Assembly (NCBI GenBank): GCA_963851245.1
Contig: CAWKOH010000003.1
Coordinates: 1-64,000 of the forward strand
DNA from: CAWKOH01 sp963851245
GTDB lineage: Bacteria > Actinomycetota > Acidimicrobiia > Acidimicrobiales > Palsa-688
Reading direction: 5' to 3'
Length of the DNA stretch: 64,000 nt
Shown here: piece by piece, positions 17,145 through 25,456 of the stretch
Layout of the letters: each line of letters starts with the position of its first letter
Position numbering within the stretch: position 1 is the stretch's first letter
Translations under genes and position numbers: made by a program
The notes under the pieces: generated by a model
Databases searched by the model: none
What the model was told of the DNA's origin: nothing
What the model saw: only the letters and a program-made list of their open reading frames with translations

Positions 17145-17740
17145 CCGATTCCATGGGTTTGCCGTCGGGCCGTTCTGGTGCCGACCGGAACCAGTTGACG
17201 AGTCAGCTCTCCGAGCACGATGCCTATCCCGATGCCACCGAGCACGTCGGATGCGTGGTGAATGCGCACGTGCACCCGGCTGGCCGCCACGACGAGTGCG
17301 ATGACGTAGTACAGCGGCCATAGGGCGTCATCGTCTCGGAGTAGGGCAGCTCCGAAGTAAGCCGCGGTGGCATGGCCGCTCGGGAAGCTGCTCGTGCGCG
17401 GCTGGCGCAAAGGTCGGGGCCTCGGTCCGTGGTGGACCGGCCGGGTTCGTCTGAACATCCACTTGACCGGCCCATTGACCAGGGCGGATTCGATTCCGAG
17501 ACCGGCCGCGGCACGCACCAAGGGCCGCTGCCAGTCCTTGCGGTTGCGCCCGGCTTGCAGGAGGGCCAGGGACAACCAGATGATGCCGTGGTCGCCCAAT
17601 GCACTGGCGGTGTACATGACCGCATCGGGGATGCGCCGGCCCCGCAGATGCTGGTCGAACCACCTGTCAACGGCGGCGTCGAACCGCTCGAACTCCGAAG
17701 GGATCGGGACGGCAGGCGGGGTCCATCGGGGGGGCGACAT
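17141..17740 (-). CDS. PAP2-superfamily membrane phosphatase
   Basis: A 199-residue type 2 phosphatidic acid phosphatase with all three family motifs: KWMFRRTRP (motif 1), SSFPSGHATA (motif 2, catalytic His) and SRVHVRIHHASDVLGG (motif 3). Hydrophobic helices surround them. Substrates of the family include phosphatidate, undecaprenyl diphosphate and sugar phosphates; which applies here is unknown. Its stop overlaps the DsbA-like start, so the two genes and the small gene after them probably form one operon. Confidence 0.88.
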   Translation of the reverse strand: MSPPRWTPPAVPIPSEFERFDAAVDRWFDQHLRGRRIPDAVMYTASALGDHGIIWLSLALLQAGRNRKDWQRPLVRAAAGLGIESALVNGPVKWMFRRTRPVHHGPRPRPLRQPRTSSFPSGHATAAYFGAALLRDDDALWPLYYVIALVVAASRVHVRIHHASDVLGGIGIGIVLGELTRQLVPVGTRTARRQTHGIG

Positions 17741-17885
17741 GGTCGGGGAGGCTTGGCGGAAGAAGGCTATCGGGGCGAATTACGCGCCATGGCGCGGGCC
17801 AGGTGTCGGGCCGCTCCCTCGGTGCGGGTCTCGGCCCGGCGAGGAAACCGGGCCCATCGGGGTCCCGGCCGGAACCGGGCCCGAG

Positions 17886-18725
17886 TCACCCGGCTGCCAC
17901 GGCGGCGTCGAGGGACGCCTCGCTCGGCGCGGCGAAGGCTCCGAGGCGGCCCAGGTCACCGCCGACCGCCGGACAGAACTGGTGGTAGGCGCAGTACTCG
18001 CACAACCGCCCGGGCCGGGGCCGGAAGTCCTCCCGTGCGCACGCTTGCTCCACCGCGGTCCAGATGGCACCGGTCTGCTGCTGGAGACCGCGGATGGATT
18101 GGTCGGACGGGGTGGTCGATATGGCGATGGGCTCCCGAAGGTGCAATAGCTGGATCCGAGCAGGTCGCTGCCCGAGGACCTGCTCGCAAAGAAAGGCGTA
18201 AAAGTGGACTCCGCCGAGCCTCGTTTGCTCGAAGTTGGCCGAGGGGGCTCGACCCGTCTTGTAATCGGTGACGACCAGGGCCCCATTCTGATCCAGCTCG
18301 AGACGATCGATCACGCCGGACAGCTTCAGGGTGCCCATGGTCACCGACATGCGAAGTTCCGTCCCGATGACGTGGACCGCAGCCGGATCCTCCAGGCGGA
18401 AGTAGTTGCGGATCAGGACCTCGGCATCCTGGACGAACTCGTCGCGGTCGTCGGGCAGCAGACCCAGTCCTAGGTATTCCGCGCTGTCGAGCACCTCGGG
18501 AACCGCCCGAGCCAGTTTCTCCAGCGCCACATCGAGAGTCCGCCGGCTCGGCTCCTCCTCCCACATAAGAAGCTCCAGGGCCCGGTGCACCAGGGTGCCC
18601 TTGGCGGCATGGGGGGAAGGTGGTTCCGGGAGCCGGTCGATTACAGACAGGCGAAAGGCCAGGGCGCAGTCCTTGAAGGAGGAGACCTTCGATGGCGATA
18701 AGGATGTCGGGAGCGGCAGGGCCAT
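17886..18725 (-). CDS. RecB-family PD-(D/E)XK exonuclease with Fe-S cysteines
   Basis: A stand-alone nuclease of 279 residues similar to the C-terminal domain of AddB/RecB and to Cas4-like enzymes. The first cysteine is in SSFKDCALAFRL, the nuclease core has GTLVHRALE, SGVIDRLEL and VVTDYKTGRAPS (the D...D-x-K motif), and the last three cysteines form CEYCAYHQFC, so a 4Fe-4S cluster is expected. It has no helicase domain and no CRISPR context. A TAGCCT element 9 nt before the ATG suggests a leaderless start. The 145 nt upstream to the PAP2 gene hold GC-rich repeats but no gene. Confidence 0.88.
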   Translation of the reverse strand: MALPLPTSLSPSKVSSFKDCALAFRLSVIDRLPEPPSPHAAKGTLVHRALELLMWEEEPSRRTLDVALEKLARAVPEVLDSAEYLGLGLLPDDRDEFVQDAEVLIRNYFRLEDPAAVHVIGTELRMSVTMGTLKLSGVIDRLELDQNGALVVTDYKTGRAPSANFEQTRLGGVHFYAFLCEQVLGQRPARIQLLHLREPIAISTTPSDQSIRGLQQQTGAIWTAVEQACAREDFRPRPGRLCEYCAYHQFCPAVGGDLGRLGAFAAPSEASLDAAVAAG

Positions 18726-18741
18726 CAGTGTCCCAGGCTAA

Positions 18742-19638
18742 CTACACGGTGGGACGGTCATGGTGGACCGCGGCACCGAGAGCTTCGGCCATGACCGCGC
18801 CCACCCCATCCGGGTCCTCGAAGGGACCGAAGTGGTCCAGCCCGTCGAACCTCCTGGCTCCGCCCCGCGGGACATGACGGGCCACATCCTCGAGGGCGTA
18901 GCTAACCGGGTCGCTCTTGTCGCCCCCGCCGAGGAGTGTCACCGTGGGCCGGACGTCCGCCAGATGCTCCCAGGCCCCACTCGCCGGTGCCCCTTCGTAC
19001 ACAGCCGCCTCGTCCTCCCGTCTGCACGCCAGGGTCACGCCTCTGCCGGGATCGTCGACGAAGCCGAAGGTCACGTAGGCCTCGAGCGCGTCGGGATGCA
19101 GCCGGCTGAACGGCGGCTTGGAGGCGTAGTTGTCGTAGGCGGCCTGGCGCGAAGGGAAGGTCGCCCGTCTCTTTCTGGCTAATTCGGCCATGGGAATCCG
19201 CCCTCCGAACCCGTCGGGTGACCCCGACGACGGTGGGAAAACGACGGGTTCGTAGCAGCAGAGGTTTACGAATGTGCCGGGCTGCCGAGCTTCGGCCATG
19301 AGCAGGACCGCTCCGCCCAGGGAATGCCCGATGCCCCGCCAGCGGTCCGAGCCGAGGGCGCCGAGCACGGCGAAGAGGTCGTCGACGAAGAGGCCCCAGT
19401 CGTGGTATCCCCCGGCGGGAGCCTTACCGGAGGCCCCATGACCGCGCTGGTCCACCGCCCAGACCGAGAAGTGCGGCGTGAGCTGCCCGACCAGCGGAAC
19501 CCAGCACCGACCGTGGAAGCCGGTGGCGTGCATGAGGACAACCGGGGGCCCGTCCCCCCCAAGGTGATAGGTCGCGATCTCAACCCCCTGCGCTCCCCGC
19601 ACGCGTGGGCCGGTGCGGACCGAGGTGGAGGGTCTCAT
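18742..19638 (-). CDS. Alpha/beta hydrolase
   Basis: A 298-residue alpha/beta hydrolase. The nucleophile elbow is GIGHSLGGAV, the oxyanion region is LMHATGFHGRCW, WAVDQRGHGASG is the usual strand-turn, and the catalytic His is in FDGLDHFGPFEDPDGV. Hydrolases of this shape act on esters, epoxides or C-C bonds, so no substrate is given. The ATG at 19638 shares the palindrome CATG with the ATG of the divergent gene at 19637; TACCGT 7 nt upstream supports it, while a GTG at 19602 is the alternative. Confidence 0.85.
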   Translation of the reverse strand: MRPSTSVRTGPRVRGAQGVEIATYHLGGDGPPVVLMHATGFHGRCWVPLVGQLTPHFSVWAVDQRGHGASGKAPAGGYHDWGLFVDDLFAVLGALGSDRWRGIGHSLGGAVLLMAEARQPGTFVNLCCYEPVVFPPSSGSPDGFGGRIPMAELARKRRATFPSRQAAYDNYASKPPFSRLHPDALEAYVTFGFVDDPGRGVTLACRREDEAAVYEGAPASGAWEHLADVRPTVTLLGGGDKSDPVSYALEDVARHVPRGGARRFDGLDHFGPFEDPDGVGAVMAEALGAAVHHDRPTV

Positions 19639-20095
19639 GGCTGCGACGGTAGACGATGCCGTGGATTGGGCGCCCGGGCGCTACGGTCGGGCGGTGGAAG
19701 CCTCCGAAGCCGTGCTGGCCGCCAATCGCAGGTACTACGAAGCCTTCGAGGCGAGGGACCTCGACGCCATGTCCGACCTGTGGGAGCGGTCCGACCGGGC
19801 TCTCTGCACCCATCCGGGGTGGGCCACGCTCGAAGGGTGGGGTGCGGTGGCGGCATCCTTCTTTGCCCTGTTCCAGAACGGCCAGCAGATTCAGTTTGTG
19901 CTTACCCGCGAGCGAGTGACTGTCGCCGGCGGGACGGCCTGGGTGTCGCTCGACGAGAACCTCTTGGGAGACCAGGGCGGGGTGACCGTGGCCACCATAA
20001 ATATCTTCGTCGCCGCTCCCGGGTCAGGAGCCTGGCGGATGGTCTGCCACCACGGTTCGGTCGTCCAGGTCAGCTCTCACCAGCTCAGCCAGTAG
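19637..20095 (+). CDS. SnoaL/NTF2-like domain protein
   Basis: A 152-residue protein with the cone-shaped NTF2-like fold: a first helix (VLAANRRYYEAFEARDLDAMSDLWE), the CTHPGWATLEGWGAVAASF loop and four long strands ending WRMVCHHGSVVQV. Members include nuclear transport factor 2-like binding proteins, SnoaL cyclases and ketosteroid isomerases; no catalytic Asp-Tyr pair is obvious. GGTGGAGG upstream supports the ATG at 19637. Its last 72 nt overlap the 3' end of the convergent DUF72 gene. Confidence 0.75.
   Translation: MAATVDDAVDWAPGRYGRAVEASEAVLAANRRYYEAFEARDLDAMSDLWERSDRALCTHPGWATLEGWGAVAASFFALFQNGQQIQFVLTRERVTVAGGTAWVSLDENLLGDQGGVTVATINIFVAAPGSGAWRMVCHHGSVVQVSSHQLSQ
19646..19651 (-). promoter_or_regulatory. 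Leaderless -10 element for the alpha/beta hydrolase
   Basis: TACCGT on the minus strand ends 7 nt before the ATG at 19638. It lies inside the first codons of the divergent NTF2-like gene. Confidence 0.4.
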
Positions 20096-21016
20096 TGCGG
20101 CGTTGTCGACCGCATCCGAGCCCCGGCAGTTGTCCATGAGGATGTGCACCTCGGAGCACGTCTCCGCCAGCTCCCGTATTCGGGGGGTCCACGTGCCGAG
20201 CTCGTCGGCCCCGTAGCGATACGGCGCCGACCAGGGATCATCCTCGACCTGGCGCCGGCCGACGAAACGGACAACAGACACGTCGGCTGTCGCAGCCGCC
20301 ACATTGGGGCCGCCCCTTGGACCGGCGGGCGGCCCGTCGACGCAGACGTAAGCGAAGCCGCGTTCCTCCAGCCATTCGAGGGTGGGTTCGAAGGCGTCGC
20401 CCTCCACCCATTTGGGATTGCGAAATTCCACCGCCAGCCGGTACCCGGGTAGGCGCTGGCCGGCATCGGCCAGTTCGGCCCATGCCTCCGGTCTCGGGGA
20501 GAACCACCCTGGATACTGAAGGATGACCAGGCCCAACTTTCCTGCGTCACGCATCGGTCGCAACGCGTGGCTGAAGCGGTCCCAGCACTGGTCCAATCCC
20601 TCCGGCGACAGATGGCTGGAGTACAGCCGGCGGTTGTCACGTGAGCGGTCCCTGACCTGGTCGTGCAGGTCGGGCCACAGCGAGTCGGGGAGGGTGGGAG
20701 CGCCCGTGAGCAGGGACCAGGCCCTCACGTCGAAGGTGAAGCCCGGCGGCGTCCTCTCCACCCACTGACCCGCCAACTCCGGGGTGGGTGGGAAGCGGTA
20801 GGTGGTGGCGATCTCGGCGAGAGGAAATCGACTGGCGTAATGACCGAGGCGGGCCCGGGCCGTCATGGTCTTGCGGGGATAGAACGCGCCCGATTGGACG
20901 AGACCGCGGTCGGCCCACGACGTTGTCCCAAACAGGACGCGCCGGCCGCCGGATTCGACGAGCGCGAGCGGCAGTTGATTTCGGTCATTATCAGGGCCGT
21001 GAACCACGCCAGCCAC
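20024..21016 (-). CDS. DUF72 family protein
   Basis: A 330-residue TIM-barrel-like protein of the DUF72 (YecE) family. Family hallmarks are the N-terminal LFGTTSWAD with RGLVQSGAFYPR, the strand LGLVILQYPGWFSP, the LAVEFRNPKWVEG motif and the C-terminal VHILMDNCRGSDAVDNAALL. The biochemical role of DUF72 is not settled. The ATG at 21016 (or GTG 21007) lies inside the first codons of the divergent malQ, and its 3' end overlaps the NTF2-like gene by 72 nt, so both ends are packed into neighbours. Confidence 0.88.
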   Translation of the reverse strand: MAGVVHGPDNDRNQLPLALVESGGRRVLFGTTSWADRGLVQSGAFYPRKTMTARARLGHYASRFPLAEIATTYRFPPTPELAGQWVERTPPGFTFDVRAWSLLTGAPTLPDSLWPDLHDQVRDRSRDNRRLYSSHLSPEGLDQCWDRFSHALRPMRDAGKLGLVILQYPGWFSPRPEAWAELADAGQRLPGYRLAVEFRNPKWVEGDAFEPTLEWLEERGFAYVCVDGPPAGPRGGPNVAAATADVSVVRFVGRRQVEDDPWSAPYRYGADELGTWTPRIRELAETCSEVHILMDNCRGSDAVDNAALLAELVRADLDDRTVVADHPPGS

Positions 21017-22855
21017 CAGAGCAGCCTAGGTGCTTGGGGCGTGGAAAGCGGGTTCTGGGACGTGACTGGCCAATGGCGCCAGGCCCCCGCGTCCACCCTC
21101 GAGGCGATCCTGGAGGCGATGGGCGCAGACGCCCAGGGGCCGCCCCCGCCCGCTTTGGTGACCGTCCGCCTCGACCACCCGCTGCCGCCCGTTCCCACCG
21201 GGCGTCTCCTCCTCGAAGACGGAGGAGAGCTCGAGGTCGCGGGGGAACTGCCGCCCGACCTACCCCCCGGGTATCACCGGCTGGAGCCGCGCCCGGGCCT
21301 CCCTTACCGGCTGGTCGCCAGTCCGGGCCGGGCGCCTATACCGGCGGATGCGCTCTGGGGGTTCTCGGCTCAGCTCTACGCGGCCCGATCCCGAGCCAGC
21401 TGGGGGATAGGAGATCTGGCCGACCTGCACCGGATCGGGTCCTGGTCGAAGTCCCTGGGTGCCGGAGTCCTGCTCATCAATCCTTTGCACGCGTCGAGCC
21501 CGGCTCACCCGCAGCAATCCAGCCCGTACTTTCCGGGCAGCCGCTGCTTCGTCAACCCCATCTATCTGGCCGTCGATGAGGTCCCGGGGGCCTCGGGTCG
21601 CACCGAGGTGGCCGACGCCGGAACGGCCGGCCGGGGGCTCAACGAGCGACGCCTAATCGACCGGGACCGCGTCTGGGCCCTGAAGTCGAGCGCCCTGGAG
21701 GCCATCTTTTCCGACTTTGGCGGCGACGACGACTTCGACGCCTACCGGGTCGAACGCGGCCCCGCTCTCGAGGCCTTCGCCACCTTTTGCGCTCTCGCCG
21801 AACGGCATGGCGGGGTATGGCAGGACTGGCCCGTTGAGTATCGGAGTCCGAGGGCGGCAGCAGTCGGCGAGTTCGGCGGGTCGCCGTCCGGGCGCCTCCG
21901 GATTACCTATCACGCCTGGCTGCAGTGGCTCTTGGACCGCCAGTTGGTCCGGGCATCCGCGCAGATGGGCGTGGTGCAGGACCTCGCCGTCGGTGTGGAC
22001 CCCGGCGGAGCCGACTCCTGGATCTGGCAGGAGACCTTTGCCGGCGGGATGCGGGTGGGTGCTCCACCTGACGAGTTCAACACCCAGGGCCAGGACTGGC
22101 GCCTCCCGCCTCCGGACCCCTGGCGAATGCGGTCCGCCGGATACCAACCCTGGATCGAGTCGCTCAGGGCCGGCTTTCGCCACGGGTACGGGTTGCGGGT
22201 CGATCACGTGATGGGGCTGTTCCGCCTCTACTGGATCCCGACCGGCGCCACCCCGGCCGAAGGCGCCTATGTGCGATATCCCCACCACGATCTCCTGAAC
22301 ATTCTGACTCTGGAGGCGCACCGAGCCGGGGCCATGCTGATGGGCGAGGACCTGGGAACGGTCGAGGATGAGGTACGTCGCGACCTGGCCGAGCGTCAGA
22401 TCCTGACCTATCGATTGTGGTGGTTCGAGCGTGATTCCCCCTCGACCTGGCCCCGGGCCGCCCTGGGCGCTGTCACGACCCACGACCTCCCCACGGTGGC
22501 GGGTCTGGTCAGCGGGTCGGACCTCGAGACCCAGAGGCGGCTGGGCCTCCATCCGAACGAGGAGGCCTCCGCGGCTCTCCGCCGGAAGCTGCTTCGATGT
22601 ACTGGAAGCTCGGAGCAGACGGCGGTCGACGAAGTGGTCACCCGCACCTACGGCGACCTGGCGGAAGCCCCCTGCGTGCTCGTCGCGGCCACCCTCGAGG
22701 ACGCCCTTGCCGTTGAGGAGAGGCCCAATATGCCGGGCACAGTCGACGAGTGGCCCAACTGGAGCATCGCCCTGCCGGTGCCGCTCGAGGAGCTCGAGGA
22801 AGCCCCGCTGCCCCGGGCAATAGCTGAGGTTCTATCCGAAGACCGGCAGCAATAG
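20999..22855 (+). CDS. malQ: 4-alpha-glucanotransferase (amylomaltase)
   Basis: MalQ transfers alpha-1,4-glucan segments between maltodextrins in glycogen and maltose metabolism. The 618-residue GH77 enzyme starts with the actinobacterial N-terminal extension (GVESGFWDVTGQWR), then shows ASWGIGDLADL, NPLHASSP, QDLAVGVDPGGADSW (nucleophile region), RVDHVMGLFRLYWIP, LMGEDLGTVEDEVR (acid/base Glu) and TTHDLPTVAG. GTG at 20999 is chosen because the conserved GVESGFWD needs an upstream start and no ATG lies in frame near it. It overlaps the 5' end of the divergent DUF72 gene by about 18 nt. Confidence 0.95.
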   Translation: MNHASHQSSLGAWGVESGFWDVTGQWRQAPASTLEAILEAMGADAQGPPPPALVTVRLDHPLPPVPTGRLLLEDGGELEVAGELPPDLPPGYHRLEPRPGLPYRLVASPGRAPIPADALWGFSAQLYAARSRASWGIGDLADLHRIGSWSKSLGAGVLLINPLHASSPAHPQQSSPYFPGSRCFVNPIYLAVDEVPGASGRTEVADAGTAGRGLNERRLIDRDRVWALKSSALEAIFSDFGGDDDFDAYRVERGPALEAFATFCALAERHGGVWQDWPVEYRSPRAAAVGEFGGSPSGRLRITYHAWLQWLLDRQLVRASAQMGVVQDLAVGVDPGGADSWIWQETFAGGMRVGAPPDEFNTQGQDWRLPPPDPWRMRSAGYQPWIESLRAGFRHGYGLRVDHVMGLFRLYWIPTGATPAEGAYVRYPHHDLLNILTLEAHRAGAMLMGEDLGTVEDEVRRDLAERQILTYRLWWFERDSPSTWPRAALGAVTTHDLPTVAGLVSGSDLETQRRLGLHPNEEASAALRRKLLRCTGSSEQTAVDEVVTRTYGDLAEAPCVLVAATLEDALAVEERPNMPGTVDEWPNWSIALPVPLEELEEAPLPRAIAEVLSEDRQQ

Positions 22856-22859
22856 CTCC

Positions 22860-22865
22860 TAGGAT
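22860..22865 (+). promoter_or_regulatory. Leaderless -10 element for the LigC-like gene
   Basis: TAGGAT is followed by 7 nt and the GTG at 22873. Confidence 0.45.
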
Positions 22866-22872
22866 CCGGGTA

Positions 22873-23937
22873 GTGAAGCTGCCCGTGATGCCGCCGGTCT
22901 CACCAATGCTCGCCAAGGCGGCCCGTGAGATCCCCGTCGGTGGATACATGTACGAACCGAAGTGGGATGGGTTTCGCTGCATCGTCTACCGGGATCATGA
23001 TGAAGTGGAGCTAGGCAGCCGCAATGGCAAGCCTCTTACCAGGTACTTCCCGGAGTTGGTGGCCGCCGCCCGGGAGCATCTACCGGAACGCTGCGTCCTC
23101 GACGGCGAGGTCGTGGTCGCGGGACCTGGAGGGCTGGACTTCGACGCCCTGTCCCAGCGGATCCACCCCGCCGCGTCCCGGGTAGAGCTGCTTTCTCGGG
23201 AGACGCCGGCCTCTTTCGTGGCCTTCGACCTGCTCGCGCTGGGAGACCGCAACCTGCTTCAGGTCCAGTTCTCCTCCAGGCGGGAAGAGCTGGAGAGGGC
23301 ATTGGACGGGGCCGAGGCGCCCATCTACATAACGCCTATCACCTCAGACACCGCGACGGCGGCCGATTGGTTCGATCGTTTCGAGGGCGCTGGTCTCGAC
23401 GGTGTCGTCGCCAAGCCCGCCGACGTTGGATACCTGCCTGATCAGCGGGCCATGGTCAAGGTCAAGCACGAGCGAACCGGGGACTTCGTGGTTGCCGGGT
23501 TCAGGTGGTACCAGGCCGATCGCTCGGTGGTCGGTTCGTTGATGCTCGGGCTGTACGAAGGGCAGGACCTTCACCACGTAGGCGTCATCGGTTCCTTTCC
23601 TGCCACCATGCGCCGCCAATTAGTCGACGAGTTGCAGCCCTATCGAGATCCGACCGGCCACCCCTGGGCCCAGTGGTCCGACTTCATGGTCGCCGACGGC
23701 GGGCGTCAACCCGGGACCATGAGCCGGTGGAACACCGGGAAGGACCTGAGCTTCGAGCTGCTCCGCCCCGCTCTGGTGGTGGAGGCGGCGTTCGAACACC
23801 TTCAGGGCCGCCGTTTGCGCCACACCGCCCGTTTCCGCAGGTGGCGGCCCGACCGGGACCCCATAAGCTGCACATACGATCAGCTCGATGTCGCCGTGCC
23901 CGCCCTATTGTCGGACGTTTTCGGCGCCGGTGGGTAG
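22873..23937 (+). CDS. ligC: ATP-dependent DNA ligase, LigC type
   Basis: An accessory ligase of 354 residues that seals nicks with ATP, in addition to the NAD-dependent LigA. Motif I with the adenylated Lys is YEPKWDGFRC (residues ~27-36), followed by SRNGKPLTRYFPEL, CVLDGEVVVAGPGG, SFVAFDLLALG, GVVAKPADVGYLPDQRAMVKVKHERTGDFVVAGF (motifs IV-V) and an OB domain ending ALLSDVFGAGG. Actinobacterial LigC proteins work in stationary-phase or base-excision repair. The GTG start has TAGGAT 7 nt upstream. No Ku or polymerase domain is linked; the 2'-5' RNA ligase-like gene follows after 11 nt. Confidence 0.92.
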   Translation: MKLPVMPPVSPMLAKAAREIPVGGYMYEPKWDGFRCIVYRDHDEVELGSRNGKPLTRYFPELVAAAREHLPERCVLDGEVVVAGPGGLDFDALSQRIHPAASRVELLSRETPASFVAFDLLALGDRNLLQVQFSSRREELERALDGAEAPIYITPITSDTATAADWFDRFEGAGLDGVVAKPADVGYLPDQRAMVKVKHERTGDFVVAGFRWYQADRSVVGSLMLGLYEGQDLHHVGVIGSFPATMRRQLVDELQPYRDPTGHPWAQWSDFMVADGGRQPGTMSRWNTGKDLSFELLRPALVVEAAFEHLQGRRLRHTARFRRWRPDRDPISCTYDQLDVAVPALLSDVFGAGG

Positions 23938-23948
23938 CGTTTAGGGCA

Positions 23949-24485
23949 GTGGCTACCACCGGGACCAGCAGCGGCCGCACACAGAGCGCCGTTTTGATCC
24001 CGGTTCCTTCGGCCGATGCCGTGGTGGGCCGGTGGCGGTACGAGCACGATCCGGTTGCGGCGGCAGGTGTACCGGCGCACATCACCTTGATCGTTCCCTG
24101 GCTTCCTCCAGCTGAGATAAACCAGTCCGACCTGGACGAGCTCGACGACGAGCTTGCCGACGTCAAGTCGTTCGATTTCGAGCTGGCTCACGTCGACTGG
24201 TTCGGGCGCCGCGTTCTGTGGGTGGCGCCGGAGCCGGCCGGCCCCTTCATAGACCTGACCCACCGGCTCGCTGACCGGTTCGGAACTCCTCCCTGGGAGG
24301 ATGAGTTCGACGAGGTCATCCCGCACCTGACCGTGGCCCACGCCAGCGACGGCGTCGAGCTGGTTCCGATCGCTTCGGACGTCACCGGCCGCCTACCCGT
24401 CCACTGCCGAGCCGAGGAGGTCTGGGTGATGGTCGGCGATGGCCAGCGCTGGACCCAGCGCCATCGACGGCGCCTGCTCAAGTAG
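23949..24485 (+). CDS. 2'-5' RNA ligase/phosphodiesterase family protein
   Basis: A 178-residue 2H phosphoesterase. The two catalytic H-x-T motifs are PAHITLIVPW (residues ~41-50) and IPHLTVAHAS (~residues 127-136), spaced as in LigT/ThpR. Such enzymes open or close 2',3'-cyclic phosphate or 2'-5' linkages in RNA; the physiological substrate here is unknown. GTG 23949 is used; the TAG of ligC starts a TAGCGT element that could serve as its -10. The LigC-like gene directly upstream hints at a shared nucleic acid repair role, which is inference. Confidence 0.85.
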   Translation: MATTGTSSGRTQSAVLIPVPSADAVVGRWRYEHDPVAAAGVPAHITLIVPWLPPAEINQSDLDELDDELADVKSFDFELAHVDWFGRRVLWVAPEPAGPFIDLTHRLADRFGTPPWEDEFDEVIPHLTVAHASDGVELVPIASDVTGRLPVHCRAEEVWVMVGDGQRWTQRHRRRLLK

Positions 24486-24500
24486 CCGAATCCGGCTCTT

Positions 24501-25400
24501 TCACCCTTCCGCCATCATCTTGAACACCTCGGCAAATTCGTCCGCCGGCCCGGAGGGAACGGTGTAGCCCGATTCATCCCGAATCTGGGCGAAGTGATCG
24601 CGAACGTCTTCGACGGTCAGCTGCTGGTTGTAATAGCCATGCGTCATGCCAATGAAGAACCGGGCCACCCGTCCGCCTCCGACGCTGAACACCTCGCCCG
24701 TCACGGGAACGTCCTCGTGGGCCAGCCAGCACACCACGGGCGAAACGAACCCGGGATCGAGCCTGGCCACCGCCTCGCCCAGCACCTCCTCGGTCATCCG
24801 GGTCCGGGCCAGAGGCGCGATGGCGTTCACCTTGATGTTGTGCTTGGCTCCCTCGGCGGCCAGGACCCGGGTGAAACCGACCAGGCCCATCTTCGCCGCT
24901 CCGTAGTTGGATTGCCCGAAGTTGCCGAGGATGCCCGAGTTAGACGACGTATTCACCACCCGCCCGTAACCTTGCTCGCGCATCTGGATCCACGCCGGGC
25001 GGGTGACGAAGAACGCCCCCTTCAGGTGCACGTCCAGCACCGGTTCGAGCAGATCAGGGGTGAGGTTGTGAAACGTCTTGTCGCGGAGTATCCCGGCATT
25101 GTTCACCACTATGTCTATGCGCCCGAAGTTGTCCAGCGCCGTCTGGACGATCGCCTCGCCCCCCTCCGCAGTGGACACGCTGTTGCCGTCGGAGAAGGCC
25201 TCGCCGCCTTGATCCCGAATCTCCTGGGCGACGGTCTCGGCCGGGCCGGCGTCGGCGCCGACGCCCGAGACCGACCCACCCAGGTCGTTGACCACTACGC
25301 GTGCGCCCCGCGCTGCAAGCAGGAGAGCGTGCTGCCGGCCCAGCCCACCGCCGGCGCCCGTAACGATCGCGACTTTTCCGTCAAAACCAATTTCAGCCAT
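24501..25400 (-). CDS. SDR-family (3R)-hydroxyacyl-CoA dehydrogenase-like protein
   Basis: A classical short-chain dehydrogenase of 299 residues with VAIVTGAGGGLGRQHALLLAARGA (NAD binding), the NNAG motif in IVVNNAGILRDKTF, catalytic Ser in NTSSNSGILGNFGQ, and Y-x3-K in SNYGAAKMG. The sequence resembles the dehydrogenase part of multifunctional type 2 beta-oxidation enzymes (HSD17B4), but no hydratase or SCP2 domain is fused; the extra C-terminal 50 residues are helical. TACCGT precedes the ATG at 25400 by 9 nt. It is convergent with the 2'-5' RNA ligase gene. Confidence 0.88.
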   Translation of the reverse strand: MAEIGFDGKVAIVTGAGGGLGRQHALLLAARGARVVVNDLGGSVSGVGADAGPAETVAQEIRDQGGEAFSDGNSVSTAEGGEAIVQTALDNFGRIDIVVNNAGILRDKTFHNLTPDLLEPVLDVHLKGAFFVTRPAWIQMREQGYGRVVNTSSNSGILGNFGQSNYGAAKMGLVGFTRVLAAEGAKHNIKVNAIAPLARTRMTEEVLGEAVARLDPGFVSPVVCWLAHEDVPVTGEVFSVGGGRVARFFIGMTHGYYNQQLTVEDVRDHFAQIRDESGYTVPSGPADEFAEVFKMMAEG

Positions 25401-25456
25401 AAGGTGCAGACGGTAGCGCCCGGAGACAGGACCGGCCAAGCCGTGGCCGGCCTCCT

